Positions 24,834 through 33,476 of a stretch of 64,000 bases of DNA are shown here, piece by piece. This DNA is from Paenibacillus_E violae (GTDB lineage Bacteria; Bacillota; Bacilli; Paenibacillales; NBRC-103111), in NCBI RefSeq assembly GCF_032461945.1, contig NZ_JAWCUD010000019.1, positions 1 through 64,000 on the forward strand, written 5' to 3'. Below the pieces are notes generated by a model. That model was not told the DNA's origin. It did no database searches and was given only the letters and a program-made list of their open reading frames with translations. Both the position numbers and the translations under genes were made by a program. The stretch's first letter is position 1. The number at the start of each line of letters is the position of its first letter.

Positions 24834-25394
24834 ATGAAATGTTTTATCGGACTGGGTAACCCGGGAAAGCAATATGAGATGAATCGCCATAATGTTGGGT
24901 TTATGGCCATAGATCGTTTTGCCGCCAAATGGGGGATAAACTCTTTTCAAAGTAAGGGTAAGGGACTGCTGGGAGAGGGGAACGTGAACGGCACGAAAGT
25001 ATTTTTGCTCAAGCCGATGACGTATATGAATCTTTCCGGTGAATCGATGAGAGCAATCTTGGATTTCTATAAAGCGAAGGTGGAGGATGTTGTCATCATT
25101 TATGATGATATGGACACGCCTTTTGGGCAAATCAGGCTCCGTTATCAAGGAAGTGCAGGCGGCCACAATGGGATCAAGTCCATTATTCAGCATGCCGGGA
25201 CTCAGAGCTTCAACCGCATCCGCATAGGCGTAAACCGACCTGCTCCAGGCTATAATATCGCTGATTATGTCTTGGCAAACTTTTCCAAGGAAGAGATGAA
25301 GTCGCTGGATCAGGTGCTGGATCTGACCTGCGAAGCGATGTTGTCGAGCCTGGACGAGCCTTTCGAGAAGACGATGGGCAAATTTAATAAATAA
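24834..25394 (+). CDS. pth: Peptidyl-tRNA hydrolase
   Basis: Pth releases tRNA from peptidyl-tRNA that drops off ribosomes. The 186-residue enzyme has the active-site N9 and H19 in GLGNPGKQYEMNRHNVGF, and the KPMTYMNLSGE, YDDMD and GSAGGHNGIKSI motifs. It fits the usual size and lies between ctc and fin as in Bacillus. Confidence 0.97.
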   Translation: MKCFIGLGNPGKQYEMNRHNVGFMAIDRFAAKWGINSFQSKGKGLLGEGNVNGTKVFLLKPMTYMNLSGESMRAILDFYKAKVEDVVIIYDDMDTPFGQIRLRYQGSAGGHNGIKSIIQHAGTQSFNRIRIGVNRPAPGYNIADYVLANFSKEEMKSLDQVLDLTCEAMLSSLDEPFEKTMGKFNK

Positions 25395-25458
25395 GTAACA
25401 CGGTTTGTCTCCAACATCATATGCATGGTCCTTATTCGAAAATGACAATGGTACATTC

Positions 25459-25488
25459 GGCTAATTTCTCCGGAGAATGGCCATACTA
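25459..25488 (+). promoter_or_regulatory. Candidate sigma-F promoter of fin
   Basis: GGCCATACTA (25479-25488) matches the sigma-F -10 pattern GGNNANANTR exactly. The -35 GGCTA at 15 bases matches three of five positions. B. subtilis fin is a sigma-F gene. Confidence 0.45.
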
Positions 25489-25523
25489 GGATGTAATTGA
25501 ATCGTCGAAGGAGGCATACATAT

Positions 25524-25748
25524 ATGATTAAGTACATTTGCAGGCATTGTCATACCTTTGTTGGGGAAATTAATCAAGCAATTACGGAGCAGCAACTCGG
25601 TTTCCATTTCTTGACCCCTGATGAGCGTAGAGATATAATATCGTATAACACGAATGGTGATGTTACGGTTAGGGTTGTTTGCGATTACTGCCGCGAGGCG
25701 CTGGAGGCCAATCCAGAGTTGTCGCTGCTGGCCAGTCCATTGCAGTAA
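25524..25748 (+). CDS. fin: Anti-sigma-F factor Fin (YabK)
   Basis: Fin turns off sigma-F in the forespore so that sigma-G can take over. The 74-residue protein has the two zinc pairs C6-C9 and C53-C56 and the LGFHFLTPDERRDIISYN centre found in the family. The ATG at 25524 has GAAGGAGG nine bases upstream; a TTG reading from 25497 adds a basic stretch with no site. With gin at 1.3 kb, both known forespore sigma-switch inhibitors are in this window. Confidence 0.92.
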   Translation: MIKYICRHCHTFVGEINQAITEQQLGFHFLTPDERRDIISYNTNGDVTVRVVCDYCREALEANPELSLLASPLQ

Positions 25749-25843
25749 CATGATGTTTTCGCTGAATTAAATTGATGAAGATGAAGAGTTAATAGCCGAG
25801 GCAAGTGTGCCAAGGCTTCTTTTTGTGAGAGGAGTGTACTTGT

Positions 25844-28800
25844 TTGCAAGCTTTAATTCAGGCTTTTTCTGCGGATACCGACTTTCAAACGATCGTGTCA
25901 GGCATCAGGTCCGAGATGAAAGAGCAGCTCGTTGCCGGACTTACCGGTTCCTCCAAGCAAGTGATGATCGCAACTCTTGCGCGAGAGCTAACGCGCCCGC
26001 TATTCATTGTTACTCATAATATGTTTGCCGCTCAAAAAATAGCGGAGGATTTGCTAGAATGCCTATCATCCGATGATGTTCTGCTCTATCCGTCGCAAGA
26101 GCTTCTGACAGCGGAAGAAGCAGCTTCCAGTCCGGAGATGCTGGCACAGCGTATTGATGTGCTCACGAAGCTGGCGGGCGGTTACCGCGGCATTGTGATT
26201 GCTCCGTTCGCAGGCGTGCGCAGATTACTTCCGATTAAGCAAGTGTTCGAAGAATCCCGAATAACCGTTAAAGTCGGGGATACCATTCAACTGGATGAGC
26301 TCCTCAGCACCTTATCCAATTTGGGCTACGAACGCGTGGAGCGGGTTGAGACCAAAGGGGAGATGAGCGTTCGCGGCGGCATTTTGGATTTGTTTCCATT
26401 GACGTCGGAAAATGCGATTCGGATTGAACTTTTTGATGTCGATGTGGACTCTATTCGTACTTTTGATGTGAGTGACCAGCGGTCAATAGATAAATTAACG
26501 TCGATTACGATTCCTCCTTGCCGTGAGATTCAAGCGGATAGAAAGCGATTACAATCTGCTGCCCAGCATGCGTATGAGCTGCTGCAGGCACAGCTGGAGA
26601 AGATGACCGACCGAACAGCCAAAGACAAGCTGCTTGAAGGGATCGGACACGACATTGAACTGCTCCGTGAAGGGCAGACGTTCCCAGGCATTTATAAATA
26701 TATTTCTCTTTTATATACGGAAAGACAGACCCTCATAGACTACATGCCTAAGGATGCTGTGCTGATTATCGACGAACCGGCTCGTTTGCTGGAGACCGCG
26801 AAGCAGCTTGAACGCGACGAGGCAGAGTGGATGATGCATGCGCTGACAGAGGGGAAGAGCTTGCCGGCTTTTGTGCTGTCCAAATCTTACGAAACGCTGC
26901 TGCACCGCAGACCGTTTCCAACGTTATATTTATCTCTGTTTCTGCGTCAGGTCGTTGGGATTCAACCGCAGAATATCGTGAACTTCGTCAGTCGCGTGAT
27001 GCAAAATTTCCACGGGCAAATGAATTTGCTCAAAGCGGAGATGGAGCGTTGGAAGAAAAACGGAGCCAACGTTATTCTCCTCGCCAACGGCGAAGAGCGT
27101 GCTGAACGGGTGAGGCGTGTTCTGAATGACTACCAGATCGAAGTGCCTGAAATTGTAGATGGGAATCTGCAAACAGGGTTTGAATTGCCTTCGATTCATT
27201 TGGTTGTCATTACGGAAGGCGAGATTTTCACACAGAAACAGCGCAAAGCCCGTAAAGTTGAGAAGAAGCTGGAGAACGCCGAGCGGATCAAAAGCTATCA
27301 AGAGCTTAAAATTGGCGATTACGTTGTTCATGTGAACCACGGGATCGGGAAATACGTCGGTATAGGTACGCTCGAAGTGGGCGGTATCCATAAAGATTAT
27401 TTGCATATCATGTACGCCGGCGGCGATAAGCTGTCTGTGCCGATTGACCAGATCGATCTGATTCAGAAATATGTAGGTTCCGAAGAGAAGGAACCGAAGG
27501 TTTATAAGCTTGGCGGAGCCGACTGGGCTAGAGTGAAGAGCAAGGCAAGAGCATCCGTTAAGGATATTGCGGATGAATTGATTAAGCTTTACGCGGAACG
27601 ACAGGCTACGACAGGTTATGGATTTAGCAAAGACAGCTCCTACCAAAACGAGTTCGAAGCCATGTTCCCCTACGATGAAACACGGGATCAGCTTCGTGCG
27701 ATCGAAGAGATTAAGAACGACATGGAGAAATCGCGTCCGATGGACCGCTTGCTTTGCGGTGACGTTGGTTACGGGAAAACCGAGGTTGCCGTTCGTGCGG
27801 CCTTTAAGGCGGCCATTGACGGGAAGCAGGTTGCGGTCTTGGTGCCGACAACGATTTTGGCGCAGCAGCACTATGAGACATTCCGCGAGCGTTTCTCAGG
27901 CTATCCGTTTAATGTGAGAGTGCTCAGCCGTTTCCGCTCGAAGAAAGAGCAGACGGAAGTCATGAAGGGCGTCAAAAAAGGAACGGTTGACGTTGTTATT
28001 GGAACACATAGATTGCTGTCACAAGACGTGCAATTCAAGGATCTGGGCCTGCTGATTGTCGATGAGGAGCAGCGGTTTGGCGTGTCCCACAAAGAGAAGC
28101 TAAAGCGGCTTAAGACGAATGTTGACGTGCTGACGCTGACAGCAACGCCGATTCCAAGAACGCTGCATATGTCTATGCTCGGCGTTCGGGACTTGTCCGT
28201 TATTGAAACGCCGCCGGAAAATCGTTTCCCTGTCCAGACCTATGTGGTCGAATATGGCCCGACTTTGGTTCGGGAAGCGATCGAGCGGGAGTTAGCGCGT
28301 GAAGGTCAAGTGTATTACCTTTACAACCGCGTTCAAGGGATTACACAGATCGCCGATCAAATCTCAATGATGATACCGGATGCCCGTGTTACGGTTGCCC
28401 ATGGCCAGATGGGTGAGCAGGAACTCGAGAAAACGATTCTCGATTTCTTGGATGGAGAATACGACGTGCTTGTCAGTACGAGCATTATCGAGACCGGTGT
28501 CGATATTCCGAATGTGAACACGCTTATCGTTCATGATGCGGATAAAATGGGGCTTTCCCAGCTGTACCAGCTGCGCGGGCGCGTAGGACGATCGAATCGC
28601 GTTGCGTATGCCTATTTCACGTATCAGCGGGATAAAGTGCTCACGGAAGTAGCGGAGAAAAGGCTTCAAGCGATTAAAGAGTTTACAGAACTTGGCTCAG
28701 GCTTTAAAATTGCGATGAGGGATTTGTCGATTCGCGGTGCAGGGAACTTGCTGGGTGCCGAACAGCATGGCTTCATTGCTTCTGTAGGTTTCGACCTCTA

Positions 28801-29371
28801 CTCACAAATGTTAGCCGAAGAAATTGCAAAGCTGAAACTAGAAATAGATGGGGAAGCGACCGTCCCGGAACCGGAATGGAACACTTCCATCGACATACAA
28901 TTGGATGCCTATCTGCCATCCGACTACATCTACGACAGCATGCAAAAGATCGAGATTTACAAAAAAGTGGCCGCGATTCGCACGTTGGAAGAAGCGGCAG
29001 ACCTGCATGATGAGCTCGTGGATCGCTTCGGAGATCTGCCGCAGGCCGTGTTTAACTTGCTGTCAGTGGCTCGCCTGAAAGCATACGGTGCGGAGTACCG
29101 AATTGAAACGATCAGCCAAAAAGGGGATGATTACCTAATCAAGGTGCATATTGACCAAAATGGCAGGCTGGATGGTCAGAAACTGCTCCATTTGTCCAAA
29201 GGCTTTGATGGGCGGATCAAGCTCAATGCAGACCCTCAGCTGCATATTGTAATTCGTTGTAAAGGTATGAAGCCAGAAGCTTCCATCGAGTTGGTGGAGA
29301 AGTTCTTGGTACAATATAAGGATGTTCTGAAAACGAAAGGGGAATTAAAGGATGTTGCCAAATCATACTAG
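25844..29371 (+). CDS. mfd: Transcription-repair coupling factor Mfd
   Basis: Mfd removes RNA polymerase stalled at lesions and recruits UvrA. The 1175-residue protein has the UvrB-like N-terminal module, the RNA-polymerase-interacting CarD-like domain (near IGDYVVHVNHGIGKYVGI), and the RecG-type translocase with GDVGYGKTEVA (Walker A), VDEEQRFG (Walker B), TATPIPRTL and the QLRGRVGRS motif VI, followed by the C-terminal D7 domain. It starts at TTG after AGGAG. Its last codons overlap the start of the next gene by 20 bases. Confidence 0.97.
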   Translation: MQALIQAFSADTDFQTIVSGIRSEMKEQLVAGLTGSSKQVMIATLARELTRPLFIVTHNMFAAQKIAEDLLECLSSDDVLLYPSQELLTAEEAASSPEMLAQRIDVLTKLAGGYRGIVIAPFAGVRRLLPIKQVFEESRITVKVGDTIQLDELLSTLSNLGYERVERVETKGEMSVRGGILDLFPLTSENAIRIELFDVDVDSIRTFDVSDQRSIDKLTSITIPPCREIQADRKRLQSAAQHAYELLQAQLEKMTDRTAKDKLLEGIGHDIELLREGQTFPGIYKYISLLYTERQTLIDYMPKDAVLIIDEPARLLETAKQLERDEAEWMMHALTEGKSLPAFVLSKSYETLLHRRPFPTLYLSLFLRQVVGIQPQNIVNFVSRVMQNFHGQMNLLKAEMERWKKNGANVILLANGEERAERVRRVLNDYQIEVPEIVDGNLQTGFELPSIHLVVITEGEIFTQKQRKARKVEKKLENAERIKSYQELKIGDYVVHVNHGIGKYVGIGTLEVGGIHKDYLHIMYAGGDKLSVPIDQIDLIQKYVGSEEKEPKVYKLGGADWARVKSKARASVKDIADELIKLYAERQATTGYGFSKDSSYQNEFEAMFPYDETRDQLRAIEEIKNDMEKSRPMDRLLCGDVGYGKTEVAVRAAFKAAIDGKQVAVLVPTTILAQQHYETFRERFSGYPFNVRVLSRFRSKKEQTEVMKGVKKGTVDVVIGTHRLLSQDVQFKDLGLLIVDEEQRFGVSHKEKLKRLKTNVDVLTLTATPIPRTLHMSMLGVRDLSVIETPPENRFPVQTYVVEYGPTLVREAIERELAREGQVYYLYNRVQGITQIADQISMMIPDARVTVAHGQMGEQELEKTILDFLDGEYDVLVSTSIIETGVDIPNVNTLIVHDADKMGLSQLYQLRGRVGRSNRVAYAYFTYQRDKVLTEVAEKRLQAIKEFTELGSGFKIAMRDLSIRGAGNLLGAEQHGFIASVGFDLYSQMLAEEIAKLKLEIDGEATVPEPEWNTSIDIQLDAYLPSDYIYDSMQKIEIYKKVAAIRTLEEAADLHDELVDRFGDLPQAVFNLLSVARLKAYGAEYRIETISQKGDDYLIKVHIDQNGRLDGQKLLHLSKGFDGRIKLNADPQLHIVIRCKGMKPEASIELVEKFLVQYKDVLKTKGELKDVAKSY

Positions 29372-30458
29372 CAAACGACTTTTTTCTAAAAAATGGATAT
29401 TAAGCATGGTGGCATTGCTTGTTGCTTTTTCCGTATTAAGTGCTTGTGGAAGCAAAAAGGAGGGTGCAGCAACCGCTTCACCTTCCCCATCTGCAGCTGC
29501 AACAGCAACAGGGAATCCGGCTGACGTGATTGCGACTTACAAAGAAGGCGGCAAAATCACGCGCGGTGAATTCGATTCTTTCATCAATGTGAACAAAATG
29601 TTCTCACCACAATTGGCGCAATTCATGACAGACCCGGCTTTTCAACAAGATATGTTGAAGCAAATGGTTACTTTCCGCGTATTGTCTGCAAAAGCGGATG
29701 ATAAAGTAAAAGCGGATGCTGACAAACAAGTCACTGAGCAAATGAAAGCTATCACGGATTACTTCGGTAAACAAGAAGGCGGAATGGACAAGCAGTTGAA
29801 AGACAACGGTATCGAGCTGAAAGATATCGAATCTTTGATGAAAATGAGTTTCTACACAATGGGCAGCATGGAAAGCAAAATCACGGACAAAGCTGTTCAA
29901 GATTCCTATAACGAGCAAGCGGCTGCACATGCTTTTGATATCGCAACAGTTAGCCACATTTTGATCTCCTTGAAGGATGCAGCTACTCAGAAAGATCTAC
30001 GTACGAAGGACGAAGCTTTGGCAAGAGCGAAAGAAGTAAAAGGCAAATTGGATAGCGGCGGAGATTTCGCGGCTCTAGCGAAAGAGTATTCCGATGATCC
30101 AGGTTCTAAAGATGCTGGCGGTACGTACAAAGATGCAGACATCAACCAATGGGTGCCTGAATTTAAAGAAGCGGCAAGTACACTTCCTTTGAACAAAATT
30201 TCTGATCCGGTTGAATCCTCTTTTGGTTACCACGTTATGAAAGTGGAATCCAGAAGCACGAAACAGCTAGATGACACGCTTAAAACACAAATCAAATCTC
30301 AGCTTGCGGAGAAATCCCTTTCTGAGTTCGCAGAGAAAGAATACCCGAACTTGATCGAAACCAATAATTTGCCTAAACCGGAAGCAAGCCCGGCTCCAGC
30401 GGCAAGCCCTGCTGCAAGTCCAGCAGCAAGCCCTGCAGCAAGCCCGGCGGCAAAGTAA
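29352..30458 (+). CDS. PrsA-like foldase lipoprotein (parvulin peptidyl-prolyl isomerase)
   Basis: A 368-residue lipoprotein likely helping exported proteins fold outside the membrane. A basic, hydrophobic signal peptide ends in the lipobox LSAC (29-32), and an Ala/Ser/Pro/Thr linker follows. The SurA/PrsA-type N-terminal helical region leads to a parvulin domain (about 199-298; VSHILISLKD to GYHVMKVES). The C-terminus is a run of ASPA-type repeats of about 24 residues. It overlaps mfd by 20 bases, so it is translationally coupled. B. subtilis has spoVT directly after mfd, so this is an insertion relative to that order. Confidence 0.9.
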   Translation: MLPNHTSKRLFSKKWILSMVALLVAFSVLSACGSKKEGAATASPSPSAAATATGNPADVIATYKEGGKITRGEFDSFINVNKMFSPQLAQFMTDPAFQQDMLKQMVTFRVLSAKADDKVKADADKQVTEQMKAITDYFGKQEGGMDKQLKDNGIELKDIESLMKMSFYTMGSMESKITDKAVQDSYNEQAAAHAFDIATVSHILISLKDAATQKDLRTKDEALARAKEVKGKLDSGGDFAALAKEYSDDPGSKDAGGTYKDADINQWVPEFKEAASTLPLNKISDPVESSFGYHVMKVESRSTKQLDDTLKTQIKSQLAEKSLSEFAEKEYPNLIETNNLPKPEASPAPAASPAASPAASPAASPAAK

Positions 30459-30466
30459 GAACTTAC

Positions 30467-30497
30467 CAGGATGTCCGAATATGGACATCCTGTTTTT
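30467..30497 (+). terminator. Terminator after the PrsA-like gene
   Basis: AGGATGTCC (30468-30476) pairs perfectly with GGACATCCT (30483-30491), followed by GTTTTT. Confidence 0.9.
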
Positions 30498-30578
30498 ATT
30501 TGTTATTTTTGGACAACATAATCACAGCAGGGTGCAATGCAAAGCTACATAAAGAAAAATTCCTTAGCAGAAGCGACT

Positions 30579-30608
30579 GCATAGAAGATTGGGAAGTGAA
30601 GAATACTA
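30579..30608 (+). promoter_or_regulatory. Candidate sigma-G promoter of spoVT
   Basis: GCATA (30579-30583), 18 bases and AATACTA (30602-30608) fit the sigma-G pattern with one mismatch in the -10. A second GCATA at 30645 has a poorer -10 partner. The leader would be about 95 bases. Confidence 0.42.
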
Positions 30609-30708
30609 TGGATAGAATTCAAGTTCCCACCAAAACCCGATCTAGCATACAAGATTTCATGCTCCTGTCGTATCTAATTCTTGAGCGGAAAGTGAGGCAT
30701 CTAGAGGT

Positions 30709-31251
30709 ATGAAAGCAACTGGAATTGTCCGTCGGATAGATGATTTAGGGAGAGTTGTTATTCCCAAGGAAATACGACGCACACTGCGAATTCGCGAAGG
30801 CGACCCTTTGGAAATTTTCGTTGATCGCGATGGTGAAGTGATTCTGAAGAAATATTCGCCTATTGGAGAGCTCGGTGATTTTGCTAAGGAGTACGCAGAG
30901 TCGTTATTTGAGAGTACGAATCATGTTGCCATGATTTCAGACCGAGACACGATTATTGCTATGGCTGGTGGGTCCAAAAAGGATTTCTTAGAAAAATCAG
31001 TGGGGTCAATTATTGAATCCTGTATGGAAAACCGTAAACCGATTTTGGAGAGCAACTCCGGACAGTTTGAGATTATTAAGGATATGAATGAGACATTCTC
31101 TTCTTTCGTCGCTGCTCCGATTGTGGCGGGGGGCGATCCTATTGGCTCCGTTATTTTGATCTCGAAAGACGAGAGTGTAAAAATGGGGAACATGGAAGTG
31201 AAGATGGTAGAAACAGCGGCCGGTTTTCTGGCGAAACAGATGGAACAATAG
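30709..31251 (+). CDS. spoVT: Stage V sporulation regulator SpoVT
   Basis: SpoVT tunes sigma-G-dependent genes in the forespore. The 180-residue protein has an AbrB-type DNA-binding domain at 1-50 (KATGIVRRIDDLGRVVIPKE) and a GAF-like sensor domain at about 55-178. It is a second AbrB-fold regulator in the window after abrB itself. The ATG at 30709 has AGTGAGG about 11 bases upstream. A terminator follows. Confidence 0.95.
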   Translation: MKATGIVRRIDDLGRVVIPKEIRRTLRIREGDPLEIFVDRDGEVILKKYSPIGELGDFAKEYAESLFESTNHVAMISDRDTIIAMAGGSKKDFLEKSVGSIIESCMENRKPILESNSGQFEIIKDMNETFSSFVAAPIVAGGDPIGSVILISKDESVKMGNMEVKMVETAAGFLAKQMEQ

Positions 31252-31269
31252 AGAAAATCATAAAACACA

Positions 31270-31318
31270 AAGGCTTCCTTACTGAGGTGATGTTCATCTG
31301 TAAGAGAAGCTTTTTTTG
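31270..31318 (+). terminator. spoVT terminator
   Basis: Arms at 31270-31282 and 31300-31312 (GGCTTCCTTAC with GTAAGAGAAGC) enclose a 17-base loop and are followed by seven Ts. Confidence 0.85.
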
Positions 31319-31344
31319 TCTGCATAGAGCTATTTCGTTATAAT
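31316..31344 (+). promoter_or_regulatory. sigma-A promoter of the flippase gene
   Basis: TTGTCT (31316-31321), 17 bases and TATAAT (31339-31344); the -35 overlaps the end of the spoVT terminator T tract. Confidence 0.6.
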
Positions 31345-31382
31345 ACGTGTATAGGTATCACATCAGGCAGAGGAGAAATAGG

Positions 31383-33089
31383 ATGGGGGAGACCGGCAAG
31401 GGGCATCAGATGGATCGCGAAGAGCTCCATCAGAATGCCGGAAAACAGGGGACAGCCAAGCTGTTAAAAGGGGCTGCGGTTCTGGGTGCGGCGGCTGTGC
31501 TTTCGAAGTTACTGGGCACATTGCAAAAAATACCGCTGCAAAATGTAGCGGGAGATGCCGCTTTTGGTATCTATAATGCGGTTTATCCGCTTTATATTTT
31601 GATTTTATTTGCGGCTACGGCAGGTTTTCCTGTCGCTGTTTCTAAGTTTGTGGCGGAGAGTGTCATTCACGGCGATCATCGTGAGGCGAAACGCATCGCC
31701 CGCATTTCGGGAACAGTGCTGCTGGGCAGCGGTATCGTTTTGTTCGTGCTGCTATATCTTGGAGCGGGCGAGATTGCCCGTTGGATTGGGATCCAGCAGA
31801 CGGAGAAGGCGATTCGAAGCGTTTCTTTTGCATTGCTTTTAGCTCCGACACTGGCGGTGCTGCGCGGTTATTTTCAGGGGTATCAAAATATGCTGCCAAC
31901 CGCGGTCTCACAAGTCATGGAGCAGTTGATTCGGGTTATTACGATGGTTGCTTTACTGCTTTATTTGGCGGCACTTGCTTATGACGAGGAGTGGATTGCA
32001 GCAGGAGCGACTTTCGGTTCCGTTACCGGTGCAGCCGCAGGGCTAGTCGTTATGTATGTATATTGGCGAAAAGCGATGCGGAGTCTGAATGGTTCGGAGG
32101 AGCGGGAGGGCGGAAGTAGTCCTGAAGCTAAGGCCCTGTCCACTCGACAGTGGGTGAGACGGATTGCAGCTTATGCGATTCCTGTCTGCTTAGGAGCGAT
32201 CGTAGTGCCGTTGTTGACTTTGGTCGACACGTTTACGATGCCTCGGCTGCTAGAAGCTTCGCAAGGTAGTGAGCTTGAAGCGATGCGGCAGTTTGGCTTG
32301 TATAACCGCGGCTTGCCGTTGGTCCAGCTTGTTGTGATGGTAGCCTCCTCAATGTCAGCTGTCCTCGTTCCTGCCATGGCGGATGCGAAGGCAAGAGGAT
32401 TGACCGACGTCATGCGCTCGCGCGCGGAAATGTCCATCCGGCTCTCTTGGCTAATTGGGCTGGGCGCCTCGTTTGGACTCGCATTTGCCGCGGTGCCGAT
32501 CAATATCATGCTGTATAAAAACAGCGAGGCGAGCCTAACGATGGCCGTGCTGGCGTTCACGGCCTTGTTCAGCACGCTGAACGCTGTCTCCGCCAGCGTG
32601 CTGCAGGGTGCCGGCGCGATCCACACGCCGGCGCAGGCCTTGCTCGTTGCCATCGTGCTGAAAGCACTCGGCAACGTCGTGCTCATGCCCCGCTGGGGCA
32701 TCGAAGGCGCCGCGCTCAGCGCGGTCATCGCCTACGCCGCTGCGGCGGGGCTGAATCTGGTGCAGCTGCGCCGCTGCACCGGGGCGCGCTTCGCGCTGCG
32801 GCCGTACGTCATCGCACCCACGCTGGGCGTGGTGGCGATGGGCGTCTGCCTCGCAGCGCTGCAGCTGCTAGCCATGCCCGCTGTGGCGGCATGGCACTTG
32901 CCTGAGCGATTGAGCGCGAGCGCAATCGCTTTGGTTGGGGTAGCCGGCGGCGCGGCCGTCTACGGGCTTGCGCTGCTGCGCAGCGGCAGCATCAGCCGCG
33001 AGGAGCTGCGGCTGATGCCGGAGCTGGACCGGAAGCTGGCGCCGGTCCTGGCTCGGATCTGGCCGGCGGGGCGTTCGGCCGGCCGGTAG
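31383..33089 (+). CDS. Polysaccharide/lipid flippase of the MurJ-SpoVB (MOP) family
   Basis: A 568-residue membrane protein with about 14 hydrophobic segments in the MVF/MOP exporter superfamily, corresponding in place to B. subtilis yabM. The N-terminal LLKGAAVLGAAAVLSKLLGT and PLQNVAGDAAFGIYNAVYPLY segments are typical of SpoVB and YabM members, which move lipid-linked sugars across the membrane. I use the ATG at 31383 with GAGGAG eight bases upstream. The 3' third (about 32450-33080) is markedly more GC-rich than the 5' part. Confidence 0.87.
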   Translation: MGETGKGHQMDREELHQNAGKQGTAKLLKGAAVLGAAAVLSKLLGTLQKIPLQNVAGDAAFGIYNAVYPLYILILFAATAGFPVAVSKFVAESVIHGDHREAKRIARISGTVLLGSGIVLFVLLYLGAGEIARWIGIQQTEKAIRSVSFALLLAPTLAVLRGYFQGYQNMLPTAVSQVMEQLIRVITMVALLLYLAALAYDEEWIAAGATFGSVTGAAAGLVVMYVYWRKAMRSLNGSEEREGGSSPEAKALSTRQWVRRIAAYAIPVCLGAIVVPLLTLVDTFTMPRLLEASQGSELEAMRQFGLYNRGLPLVQLVVMVASSMSAVLVPAMADAKARGLTDVMRSRAEMSIRLSWLIGLGASFGLAFAAVPINIMLYKNSEASLTMAVLAFTALFSTLNAVSASVLQGAGAIHTPAQALLVAIVLKALGNVVLMPRWGIEGAALSAVIAYAAAAGLNLVQLRRCTGARFALRPYVIAPTLGVVAMGVCLAALQLLAMPAVAAWHLPERLSASAIALVGVAGGAAVYGLALLRSGSISREELRLMPELDRKLAPVLARIWPAGRSAGR

Positions 33090-33189
33090 GGTTCCCGGCA
33101 GCTGCGCATGCGCTGCCCTTGCCCTTGCAGTTGCCCCTGCTATTAGCTTTGCAGTTGCCATTGCACATTGCATCAAATGCAATTTCCTG

Positions 33190-33366
33190 AAAAATGTGCA
33201 GTGAAATTAGCATCATGGCGGCTAATCCTGACACGTCCTGCAATTCATACAGGAAATTCCTCGAAAAACAGCCAAATCGGCTGATTTGCTTAAAATAACC
33301 TGCACTTCTTGCAGTAAAACTTGCGCACGAGGGGATTTACCTAGCAAAGACCTGCACTTTTTGCAG
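33190..33366. repeat. Short interspersed palindrome cluster, family B
   Basis: CCTGCACTTCTTGCAG (33299-33314) and CCTGCACTTTTTGCAG (33351-33366) are clear copies; CCTGCAATTCATACAG (33237-33252) and an inverted TGTGCAG near 33195 are diverged ones. The same family lies at 435-635. The 33090-33476 spacer also holds a low-complexity TTGCCCTTGCAGTTGCC stretch and shows no gene. Confidence 0.6.
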
Positions 33367-33476
33367 TAAGCCCGCTAAGAGTCCCTTAACCCGTGATTAA
33401 CCCTCCCGCGAAGGAGAGGAGCCTGGGCTTTTTAGACCCAATTCGGGTCCCATACATATTTCAGGAGGTGCCATCC

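Noticed and set aside
24747..25448. Upstream part of a 313-codon minus-strand frame across pth
   Set aside because: It lies entirely antisense to the well-supported pth gene and has no family resemblance; only the final 79 codons outside pth look coding.
30500..30712. 70-codon frame upstream of spoVT
   Set aside because: No ribosome site; it spans the likely spoVT promoter and leader and overlaps the spoVT start in another frame.
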